Source: an uncultured Lentisphaeria bacterium
GTDB taxonomy: Bacteria > Verrucomicrobiota > Lentisphaeria > Victivallales > Victivallaceae
Length of the DNA: 29,356 nt
Direction: 5' to 3'
NCBI GenBank assembly: GCA_937888615.1
Contig: CALABZ010000139.1
Span: 1 to 29,356, forward strand
In this document: in pieces, positions 14,179 to 21,250 of the stretch
Numbering within the stretch: position 1 is the first letter of the stretch
Layout: each line of letters starts with the position of its first letter
The notes under the pieces: model-generated
Database searches by the model: none
What the model was told of the DNA's origin: nothing
What the model saw: the letters and a program-made list of their open reading frames with translations, nothing else
Translations under genes and position numbers: made by a program

Positions 14179-15084
14179 TTACTCTCCTGGTTCGTTTTCC
14201 GGGGGCGGCGGCGCCAGCCAACGCTCGATCCGGCTCATCACGATCATGAAATAAATTGAAAACGACAGTATCGATATCCACTGGAAATTCAGGAACGGCG
14301 GTTGTACCGCCAGCCAGAGCGCTGATATCAGGATACAGGGAAATGCAATATAGCAGTTCAGCACAAAATAGTCACGGAAAAAGAGCTTGCCCTGCAACCG
14401 GCGCGAGCCCAGCGCCGAAAAAATCAGCGACACCATCAGGATGAAAAACAGGTACTGCAGGAAAAGGAGAATGAAAAATCCGATGAAGCTGCCGATCGCA
14501 ACCGATATTTTGGTAAATAACGGATTCCGAAGCATATTCAGGTAAAGGCTGTTGGTATCCACCTGATCCTTCCCGGCATCCAGGTTCGCTTCTTTCAGGC
14601 ATTTCACAAGCTGGTCTTTTTCGCACACCTGGAATTTCACGGAAATGCCGTTGGTCACCGAATACAGAAGATAGCTGTTGTCTTCACGCCGGTTCCATTG
14701 CAGGATGACTTTCGGCATCCAGATGATTCCGGCTTCCGTCAGGCCGATGTCGATCTTTGGAATTTCGCTTTTGACGTCGCCGATGTAAGTGAGTTCCAGC
14801 CTTGGCATGGAAAAAATCATCCGGTTGGTTTTTGGGTCTTTTGTCGGCAGCAAGCCGTTTTCGGTCAGGGTTACGGGGCCGCAACTGGCGTTGATCTTTT
14901 CGTAAACCGTATTGATCTGCCGGTTGAAGGAGGGCAAACTGTACAGCCATATCGCTCCCGTAGAGAGGATGCACAACACCAGGAAATGCAGAAAGGCCCT
15001 TGGCACCGACTGCCGGAGCACATGATAATAAATCGCGGTGCCTTTACAGGTTTCGATCAGGATATGGATAAAACCCAGTTTCAA
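14179..15084 (-). CDS. DUF1189-like integral membrane protein
   Basis: A 301-residue protein. One hydrophobic helix lies at about residues 29-50, a soluble loop of about 140 residues follows (likely outside the cytoplasm), then three or four membrane helices span about 192-285, and a Pro-rich cytoplasmic tail (APPPPENEPGE) ends it. This topology and the opening segment, with its AIYYHVLRQSVPRAFLHFLVL stretch split around a charged turn, resemble DUF1189 proteins, which have no known function. The start codon overlaps the def stop by four bases (ATGA), showing translational coupling. The next gene begins two bases after its stop. Confidence 0.65.
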   Translation of the reverse strand: MKLGFIHILIETCKGTAIYYHVLRQSVPRAFLHFLVLCILSTGAIWLYSLPSFNRQINTVYEKINASCGPVTLTENGLLPTKDPKTNRMIFSMPRLELTYIGDVKSEIPKIDIGLTEAGIIWMPKVILQWNRREDNSYLLYSVTNGISVKFQVCEKDQLVKCLKEANLDAGKDQVDTNSLYLNMLRNPLFTKISVAIGSFIGFFILLFLQYLFFILMVSLIFSALGSRRLQGKLFFRDYFVLNCYIAFPCILISALWLAVQPPFLNFQWISILSFSIYFMIVMSRIERWLAPPPPENEPGE

Positions 15085-15671
15085 AATTTGACCTTCCGTT
15101 TGTATTCCCTGGCGACCCCGCCGGATTCGAGTCTCTGTAGGGCAGGTTTGATTTCGGCGAATTCCTCGGGGGACATCCGGTCCACGAACAGGATTCCTTC
15201 CAGGTGATCAAGTTCATGCTGGATGCACCGGGCCAGCAGTCCGCCGCACTCGTACTCCACCGTGGATCCGTCAAGGAGCTGTGTCCTGAATCTGACGGTG
15301 GCGGGACGCACGACGTTGCCCCAGATTTCCGGGACGCTCAGGCATCCTTCTTCGGCTTCAATCAGATCCTCGCCGCTTTCGACGATTTCCGGGTTTATCG
15401 CTATCATCGGCATCAGCGGCAATAATTCCGCTTCGCCGGGAGAATGAAATCCTTCCTCTTCGTGCATCGGTACGTTAAACGCGACGATCCGCAGGCCGGA
15501 GCCGTATTGCGGCCCCGCCAGTCCGATTCCGTCAAAAGCCGCCATCGCACCGATCATTTCCTCGCCGATGGCGACGATTTCGGGTGTGATTTTTTCGACT
15601 CGGCGCGCCTTTTTCTTCAGGATCGGAGCGCCCGCGGTATAGACGGTATAAATCTTCTTCTTTCTGAACAT
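15081..15671 (-). CDS. def: Peptide deformylase
   Basis: A 196-residue protein with all three deformylase motifs: GIGLAGPQ (48-55, in place of the common GxGLAAPQ), EGCLS (108-112, metal ligand Cys110) and QHELDHLEG (His152, Glu153, His156). It removes the formyl group from the N-terminal methionine of new proteins, using Fe2+ or another metal. The region between motifs 1 and 2 carries an extra acidic stretch (HEEEGFHSPGEAE) that lengthens the loop before beta-strand 4. The ATG at 15671 has GGGGAG upstream and is two bases from the gltX stop. The stop overlaps the next gene by four bases. Confidence 0.95.
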   Translation of the reverse strand: MFRKKKIYTVYTAGAPILKKKARRVEKITPEIVAIGEEMIGAMAAFDGIGLAGPQYGSGLRIVAFNVPMHEEEGFHSPGEAELLPLMPMIAINPEIVESGEDLIEAEEGCLSVPEIWGNVVRPATVRFRTQLLDGSTVEYECGGLLARCIQHELDHLEGILFVDRMSPEEFAEIKPALQRLESGGVAREYKRKVKF

Positions 15672-15673
15672 CG

Positions 15674-17245
15674 TCAACTCCCCTGGAATTCCGTCGCGAC
15701 GAAATTCAGTGTGTGCTGAATGTTTTTCAGGCATTGTTCGCGCCCGATCAACATCATGGTGGTGTCGAGTTCGGCCCCGCCTGCCACCCCGCTGACCGCC
15801 AGCCGTATCGGCTGGAACAGTTTGCCTTGGGGAATTTCACAGGTTGTCTCGGTTTCTTCGATGACGGCGTGGATGGTTTCCGGTGTGAAATCGCCCTGCT
15901 GCAATTTTTCGGCGGCATAGCGGACACCCTTGCAGATTTCAGGCTTCTTGAATTGTTTGCCCAGGTTTTTCATGTCGTAATCCAGCGTGTCGGAGAAAAA
16001 ATAATTCCAGGAGGAAACCTGATTGAACTGTTTGGTGCGGCTCTGCATCAGCGCGGCGACTTCCGCCAGCTTGCCTTCGGGCCAGGCCGTATCGGCGAAT
16101 CGACGCACTTCCGTCAGGAAGTCGGCGAAAGGCATTTCCGCGATGTAAAGGCCGTTCATGTTGGTCAATTTGTTGGCGTCGAACTGGGCCGGAGAGCTTT
16201 TGACGCGTTCGAGTGTGAAGGCTTCGATCATTTCCTGTTTCGTCATTTTTTCGCGGTCGTCGCCGGGGGACCAGCCGAGCAGCGCCAGATAGTTGAACAG
16301 CGCTTCGGACAGGAAACCCTTTTCGCGGAAATCTCCGACGAAAGCGTCGCCGTCACGTTTGGAGAACGGCTTGCCGGCGGCATTGACGATCATTGGCATG
16401 TGGCCGTATTCGGGCGCCTTGCAGCCGAGGGCGTGGAACAGCATGATATGGCGGTAGGTGTTCTCCACGTGGTCGTCGCCGCGAATGATATGGGTAATCT
16501 GCTGGGTGATGTCGTCGCAGACGTTGGCGATATGAAAGACCGGGGTGCCGTCACTGCGGACGATGATCAGATCCTTCATGCCGTCGAGCGGTTTACTCAG
16601 CTCGCCTTTGATCAGATCCCGGAAGAAAATTTCGCGCCGTTCGAATGTGATCCGGACAACGCCGGAGAATTCGTAGGATTTCTCCTCGCTGATGACGGAG
16701 TCGATCGCATCTTCGAGTTCGAAAACCACCCCGTCGTTCGCGTCAAACGCTTTCATCTGACGGAAACCGGCCAGACAGGCGATGTTCTCCACCGCCTTAC
16801 CGCCCTTGCCGATGGTGAAGAAGGTAATTCCTTGCGGAGTCACCGACAGTTTACCCTCGGGATGCAACTCAAAAGACGCTTCGCCGACGCTGCGGACGGC
16901 ATCGAAATCACTGCAATCCCAGGGGATGCGGAAAAATATCGGGCCATTGCCGGAACGATAGGCGAACCCGTCGGCAATCATTTTTTCGACTGCCGTCAGG
17001 TGGGAATTGCGCATCTGGGTTTGGTAGATGATCTGCTCGTCGTGGTCCAAGCCCAGCCAGCGCATGCATTCGAGGAGGGTCTCGATGGCTTCGCTGGTAG
17101 AGCGTTCGATGTCGGTATCTTCGATTCGGACGAGAAATTTGCCCTTGGTGTGACGGGCGAACAGCCAGTTGAAAATTGCGGTGCGGATATTGCCGATATG
17201 CACCTGTCCGGTCGGGGACGGCGCGAAGCGTACTCTATTTTCCAT
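15674..17245 (-). CDS. gltX: Glutamyl-tRNA synthetase
   Basis: A 523-residue class I synthetase of normal length. The first ATP motif is FAPSPTGQVHIGNIRTA (HIGN in place of HIGH at residues 16-19), and the second is KPFSKRDGDAF (KFSKR, the KMSKS equivalent). IRGDDHVENTYRH and EDTDIERS are further conserved parts. The anticodon-binding helices form the C-terminal third. It charges tRNA-Glu with glutamate in the cytoplasm. Whether it also charges tRNA-Gln cannot be read from the sequence with confidence. The ATG at 17245 directly precedes the catalytic core; a longer frame would start inside the upstream gene. It lies 19 bases after the outer-membrane-factor gene and two bases before def. Confidence 0.96.
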   Translation of the reverse strand: MENRVRFAPSPTGQVHIGNIRTAIFNWLFARHTKGKFLVRIEDTDIERSTSEAIETLLECMRWLGLDHDEQIIYQTQMRNSHLTAVEKMIADGFAYRSGNGPIFFRIPWDCSDFDAVRSVGEASFELHPEGKLSVTPQGITFFTIGKGGKAVENIACLAGFRQMKAFDANDGVVFELEDAIDSVISEEKSYEFSGVVRITFERREIFFRDLIKGELSKPLDGMKDLIIVRSDGTPVFHIANVCDDITQQITHIIRGDDHVENTYRHIMLFHALGCKAPEYGHMPMIVNAAGKPFSKRDGDAFVGDFREKGFLSEALFNYLALLGWSPGDDREKMTKQEMIEAFTLERVKSSPAQFDANKLTNMNGLYIAEMPFADFLTEVRRFADTAWPEGKLAEVAALMQSRTKQFNQVSSWNYFFSDTLDYDMKNLGKQFKKPEICKGVRYAAEKLQQGDFTPETIHAVIEETETTCEIPQGKLFQPIRLAVSGVAGGAELDTTMMLIGREQCLKNIQHTLNFVATEFQGS

Positions 17246-17264
17246 TTTATTGTATTTTCCTGAT

Positions 17265-18752
17265 TTACGGCCTTGGGCCCTCGCGGTCCACGGCCTGCTC
17301 GACACGGTCGCCGATCGGGCTGGTATTGGTGGCGGCGCGCAGCTGGGCGATGGCTTTCTGAACACTGACCAGAGAATTGATCATGGTATTTTCGGCCTGC
17401 ACATATTTAAGCTGGGCTTCGTTCAAGCGGGTAAGTTCGGTGTTACCGGCGTTATATTCTTCTTCGACGAGTTCGCGCTGTTTGGTCACCAGTTCCAGCG
17501 TGGTAACGTACAACCGGGCCAGGCGGACGTTCTGGATGTAATTGTCATATGCGGCGCGGACTTCTTCCACCACGTTCAGCCAGGTGCTGGCCACGTTGAA
17601 TTTTGCCTGGGCGATATTGGCCTGGGCTTCCTGAACCCGGGCGGCCCGGCGCCATTCGAGCGGAAGTACCCACTCCACAGTGACTCCGGCGCTCCAGCTC
17701 GGAGTATTCGCATAGGAATTGCTTGATCCTCCGGAGGTCACACCGACCCCGACTTCGGAGTCACTGCGTCCGGCGGAGGTGCCGAATCCGACTCCGGCAT
17801 TGGCGTTGACAGTGGGCGAATAAGCTCCATATGCCGCGTAAAGGGAATACTGATTGATTTTGACCTGTTCGCGGTAATATTCGAGGTCCGGGCGGTTGTT
17901 CAATGCGATATCGAGGTAAACTTCGACCGTGCTGACATGCTCATTGGTGTCGGCGTTGATCGGGGGGAAGTCGATATTCGGCGGCAGTTTGCCGTCGGGG
18001 TAGCCCATCAGGACCGCCAATGAATAAACTGCGACATTATACGAATATTCGGCTGCCAACTGGTCGCCGATGGCGTTGTTCACCAGAATTTTGAAGTTCA
18101 ATACGTCGGACAGCGGAACTGCGCCGAATTCCAGTTTCAACTGGGTCTGTTCCAGGTTTTTCAACTGGAACTCCATGTCGGCCTGGGCGATGGCGCGCTG
18201 GCCGCGGGCCAGCAGGATATCGTTGAAAGCGTAGGCCACCGAACGCATCAGGATACGGCGGGTGTCCTCTTCCTGATTGCGCTGTGCCTGCCAGGATTCC
18301 CGGGCGCTCATGACATCCATGGTACGGATGAAGCCGTCAAAGATCAGCCAGGTGGCGTTCAGCCCGGTTTGAGTGGTGAAGCCCCTGCTGCGAATGGTGT
18401 TTGTGTTGTGGCGGTTGTAGTTTTCGCTGCCCTGGAAGTTCATGTTGAACCCGGCGGTGAATTCCGGCAGGTATGCGTTCAGCGCCTGGTAATAGCGCAT
18501 CCGGGCGGCGTTCACCGCGTGGTAGACCGAAATATAGTTCGGGTTGTTTTTGACGGCAATTTCCTGCGCCATATTCAAGGTCAGAATTTTGATGCCTTTC
18601 AGCAGGTTGTCCTGTTCACTTTTGGGACGCGACGAGAATACATCGGCCTCGAAGTCAGGAGCCGGGGGCGTGTAGCGATAACAGCCTCCGCACAGAACGA
18701 GAAATGCCAATACGGAAGGCAAAACCTTGAAAACTGATTTCCTGTTATTCAT
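17265..18752 (-). CDS. TolC-like outer membrane efflux lipoprotein
   Basis: A 495-residue outer membrane factor. The N-terminus is a lipoprotein signal ending LVLCGGC, with Cys24 the likely lipidated residue; Cys at -3 is unusual but tolerated. The mature part has the two internal OEP repeats of long helices and short beta strands, for example LNMAQEIAVKNNPNY, ATWLIFDGFIRTMD, NNRPDLEYYREQVKINQYS and AGVTVEWVLPLEWRRAARV. Trimers form a channel through the outer membrane and periplasm for drug efflux or type I export. No inner-membrane pump or adaptor gene lies nearby. The ATG at 18752 has CTGGAG upstream. It heads an operon with gltX and def, which is an odd partnership. Confidence 0.92.
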   Translation of the reverse strand: MNNRKSVFKVLPSVLAFLVLCGGCYRYTPPAPDFEADVFSSRPKSEQDNLLKGIKILTLNMAQEIAVKNNPNYISVYHAVNAARMRYYQALNAYLPEFTAGFNMNFQGSENYNRHNTNTIRSRGFTTQTGLNATWLIFDGFIRTMDVMSARESWQAQRNQEEDTRRILMRSVAYAFNDILLARGQRAIAQADMEFQLKNLEQTQLKLEFGAVPLSDVLNFKILVNNAIGDQLAAEYSYNVAVYSLAVLMGYPDGKLPPNIDFPPINADTNEHVSTVEVYLDIALNNRPDLEYYREQVKINQYSLYAAYGAYSPTVNANAGVGFGTSAGRSDSEVGVGVTSGGSSNSYANTPSWSAGVTVEWVLPLEWRRAARVQEAQANIAQAKFNVASTWLNVVEEVRAAYDNYIQNVRLARLYVTTLELVTKQRELVEEEYNAGNTELTRLNEAQLKYVQAENTMINSLVSVQKAIAQLRAATNTSPIGDRVEQAVDREGPRP

Positions 18753-18799
18753 CAATATCTCCAGAATTGAAAATTTCATGCACCGTCGTTATTTTTTTA

Positions 18800-18827
18800 A
18801 ATATACCCGGTCTTCGGTTTTTTTCAA
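18800..18827 (-). promoter_or_regulatory. Promoter of the TolC-like / gltX operon
   Basis: On the minus strand TTGAAA (18822-18827) and TATATT (18800-18805) are spaced 16 bases, about 48 bases before the ATG. Confidence 0.55.
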
Positions 18828-18965
18828 TCGAATTCGATGTAAAAAAAACGCATTTTAATAGTTCGAAACATGGACAAATATATTGTCGTTATAAGTGTTT
18901 AAAGCGTTACAGACGATTTCGGGAAAATCGAAAAATTGTCTTTCGAATAGAGAATCCCGTTTCCG

Positions 18966-19706
18966 TTAGTCCTGGTCCGGCTCCTGTTCCGTCGCATGGT
19001 CGCCGATTGTTTCGTGAGGCGAAACCACGACTACGCATTCGCCTTTCCAACTGCGCTCGGCGACTGCCTCCGCCACCTCGGCTATGCCGCCGCGGATGAT
19101 CTCCTCATGGAGCTTGGTTGCCTCACGGACGATGGCAACCGGGGTGCTGCCGTCAAGCCGTTCGGCCAGTTCCTTGATCAGTTTGCCCAGCCGATGGGGC
19201 GATTCGTAAATAACCACGGTCTTGTCTTCGTTGACCACTTTTGCCAGCACGGTTCCGCGGCGACCGGACTTGACCGGCAGGAAACCGTAGAAAGCGAACC
19301 GGTCGATCGGCAGTCCGGAAGCCACCGCGGCAAATGTCAGCGCTGACACGCCCGGGATGATTTCCGGTACGATCCCGTTCTTCCAGCCTTCGCGGACCAG
19401 CAGGAACCCGGGATCGGCGATCCCCGGCGTCCCGGCATCGGAAATGACCGCGACCTTGGCGCCGTCGAGAATCTGGCCGATCAGTTCCGCGGTCCGCTGA
19501 TGTTCGTTGAACGCGTGGTAGCTGACCAGCCGGGTTGATATTTCGTAATGGGCAAGCAGCGTTCGACTGTGGCGGGTGTCCTCGGCGGCGATGATGTCCG
19601 CTTCCTTCAAGATTCTCAACGCACGCAGCGTGATGTCTTCAAGGTTGCCGATCGGCGTGGACACGATGTATAATTTTCCAGTGGATGTATTTTGCATAAG
19701 GCTCAC
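18966..19706 (-). CDS. rsmI: 16S rRNA (cytidine1402-2'-O)-methyltransferase RsmI
   Basis: A 246-residue member of the tetrapyrrole-methylase fold. GKLYIVSTPIGNLEDITLRAL, AEDTRHSRTLL and ISDAGTPGIADPGFLLV are the RsmI signatures, the last two forming the S-adenosylmethionine site; IYESPHRLGK and VAIVREATKLHEEIIRG are also conserved. It methylates C1402 of 16S rRNA in the ribosome decoding centre together with RsmH. A GTG at 19706 overlaps the upstream stop as GTGA, and an ATG three codons later at 19697 is an alternative; neither has a clear ribosome binding site, so coupling to the upstream gene is likely. Confidence 0.95.
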   Translation of the reverse strand: MSLMQNTSTGKLYIVSTPIGNLEDITLRALRILKEADIIAAEDTRHSRTLLAHYEISTRLVSYHAFNEHQRTAELIGQILDGAKVAVISDAGTPGIADPGFLLVREGWKNGIVPEIIPGVSALTFAAVASGLPIDRFAFYGFLPVKSGRRGTVLAKVVNEDKTVVIYESPHRLGKLIKELAERLDGSTPVAIVREATKLHEEIIRGGIAEVAEAVAERSWKGECVVVVSPHETIGDHATEQEPDQD

Positions 19707-20026
19707 AAATCGATGACTTCCAGGGCGTCATCCGTGTTTTTTTCTATTTTTTCTCCGGTATCTTCAATTTTCTCTCCGGCTTTGACGGCGGCCTCTCCGG
19801 TCTTGGAGGTTATTTCCTTCAATTTGGCACCGGCGGCATTGGCAGTATTGCTTACTTTTTCCCGGAGGTTGCCGGCTTTCTGTTCCAATTCTTCCCGTGA
19901 ATAACCGCGTTCTTCCAGTGCCGGCAGTACGATGAACCAGAAGACCACGGCCAGGACCGCCGCCGCCAGAATTAAATATCCGACCATCTTGCCGAAAAGT
20001 GAACCGCCGGTTTCGTTTTCACTCAT
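19703..20026 (-). CDS. Small membrane protein with helical, LEA-like tail
   Basis: A 107-residue protein. One membrane helix (VGYLILAAAVLAVVFWFIVLP, about residues 15-35) is followed by an amphipathic helical tail full of Lys, Glu, Ala and Thr in an 11-residue-like rhythm (KLKEITSKTGEAAVKAGEKI), as seen in YtxH-type and LEA-like stress proteins. No catalytic residues are seen. The role is unknown; envelope stress is a guess from form alone. It lies between the XRE regulator and rsmI on the same strand, with gaps of 23 bases upstream and a 4-base overlap downstream. Confidence 0.75.
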   Translation of the reverse strand: MSENETGGSLFGKMVGYLILAAAVLAVVFWFIVLPALEERGYSREELEQKAGNLREKVSNTANAAGAKLKEITSKTGEAAVKAGEKIEDTGEKIEKNTDDALEVIDL

Positions 20027-20049
20027 AATATATTATCTCCTTTTCCGGG

Positions 20050-20991
20050 TTATGAAATCCTGCCGGTGCTGAATGCAATTTCCACCACCGGCAGGACGAA
20101 GTCCGCGCTGTGAATTTCGTCTTGGTCCAGAACCTGCGGTTCCGTGCCGCTGTTCAGCGGTTCCAGAATAATTTGACCGTCCTTGCTGCGGTAGCGCCCC
20201 AGTGCGAATCCGCCGCCGCTCCGATGGAGCAGGACGACATCGCCGGAATGCGCATAATCTTTCAGGATGATCAAGGTGGCGTCGAGACCGTTGAGGACCG
20301 GGAGTTCCCGGGCCGTGGCCTTGACCGCGAACATATTTTCACTGAAATACATTCCGGCAAAAGTCTCGCCGTGGGGGAAATGGCTGTCCACAAATGAATC
20401 GATAGAGGCCAGTCCGGGCTTGAATTTCTCCAGCAGTTTCAGATCAAGCTGGGGAATATGGGTTCTGGCGCGGTAGCCCTCCGGTTCTTCCCGTACGGAG
20501 CCGGCGGGGATTGGCGTATGGGAAGAATATTCCACCTGGATGAAACGGCTTGCATTCAGCCCGAGTTCCTTGCAGATGCGCGACAATTCTTCGCGTTCGG
20601 GCTCGAAGCAGGGGCTGTTTTCGTATAGTTTGATATCGTTCACCGGGATACCGGTCCGGCGGGATAATTCGGCGATGCTCAAATTGTGTTCACGCCGGGC
20701 CTGGCGCAGTTCATAGTTCAGATACGACGGGACGAGGCGCCCCCCTGACTTGATGTTGGTCATCAACTCCTGCATACAGGAAAATTCGCTCCGGCTGCAT
20801 TGCAGTTTTTCGGACAATTTCTGGAGTTGAATAATATTCGGGGTGATTTTCCCGTTCAGCATTTGCGAAATCGCCGCCGGGGTGACGCCGAGTTCCCGGG
20901 CCAGGTCTATCTGGCGCAATTCACTGCCGGCCAGTTTTTCTTTGATCAGGGCGCCGAGTTCCTTTCGCAATTTTTCCATATAATCTTCCAT
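20050..20991 (-). CDS. XRE-family regulator with two HTH domains and a degenerate LexA/S24-like C-terminus
   Basis: A 313-residue regulator. The first helix-turn-helix is at about residues 18-62 (LRQIDLARELGVTPAAISQM). A second, less canonical one is at about 93-128 (LRQARREHNLSIAELSRRTG). The C-terminal 100 residues have the strand order of a LexA/CI S24 domain (MFAVKATARELPVLNGLDAT, GDVVLLHRSGGGFALGRYR), but the Ser of the usual G-x-S-M and the Lys of the K-R-L strand are both missing, so self-cleavage is not expected. It may sense a ligand or partner instead. The ATG has GAGGG upstream and a strong promoter at 21028-21056. It probably controls its own operon with the small membrane protein and rsmI. 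Confidence 0.8.
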   Translation of the reverse strand: MEDYMEKLRKELGALIKEKLAGSELRQIDLARELGVTPAAISQMLNGKITPNIIQLQKLSEKLQCSRSEFSCMQELMTNIKSGGRLVPSYLNYELRQARREHNLSIAELSRRTGIPVNDIKLYENSPCFEPEREELSRICKELGLNASRFIQVEYSSHTPIPAGSVREEPEGYRARTHIPQLDLKLLEKFKPGLASIDSFVDSHFPHGETFAGMYFSENMFAVKATARELPVLNGLDATLIILKDYAHSGDVVLLHRSGGGFALGRYRSKDGQIILEPLNSGTEPQVLDQDEIHSADFVLPVVEIAFSTGRIS

Positions 20992-21027
20992 CGTTTTACC
21001 CTCAATACCACTCTCTATCTGAAATAT

Positions 21028-21056
21028 ATAATAGCATGACTAAACTAATATATCAA
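21028..21056 (-). promoter_or_regulatory. Promoter of the XRE regulator operon
   Basis: On the minus strand TTGATA (21051-21056) and TATTAT (21028-21033) are spaced exactly 17 bases in AT-rich DNA. Confidence 0.6.
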
Positions 21057-21165
21057 CCATGGAATTAAGAAATAACTTAATATTTTAAGCAATTGCTGTA
21101 GTTATTCGGTAAAATGCCAAAAAAGATTCCTTCGGATTTACCGCTCTGGCGGCCAATGTTTCAGA

Positions 21166-21236
21166 CGCCGGACGACCGGCGGCAATGTAATACCGCAATT
21201 ACGAGGCGGATTCCATACCGCCTCGTAACTTTGCGG
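21166..21236. repeat. Pair of strong hairpins after the phosphorylase gene
   Basis: CGCCGG-ACGA-CCGGCG (21166-21181) is a 6-bp tetraloop hairpin. A larger one follows: ACGAGGCGG (21201-21209) with CCGCCTCGT (21218-21226), extended by CCGCAA (21193-21198) with TTGCGG (21231-21236). No T-run follows on either strand, so these are not classic terminators. They may stabilise the glgP 3' end or be a dispersed hairpin repeat. Confidence 0.6.
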
Positions 21237-21250
21237 GTGAATGGGTTGTA

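Noticed and set aside
15713..17263. 516-codon plus-strand frame
   Set aside because: It is an antisense shadow of gltX; the gltX protein has complete synthetase motifs.
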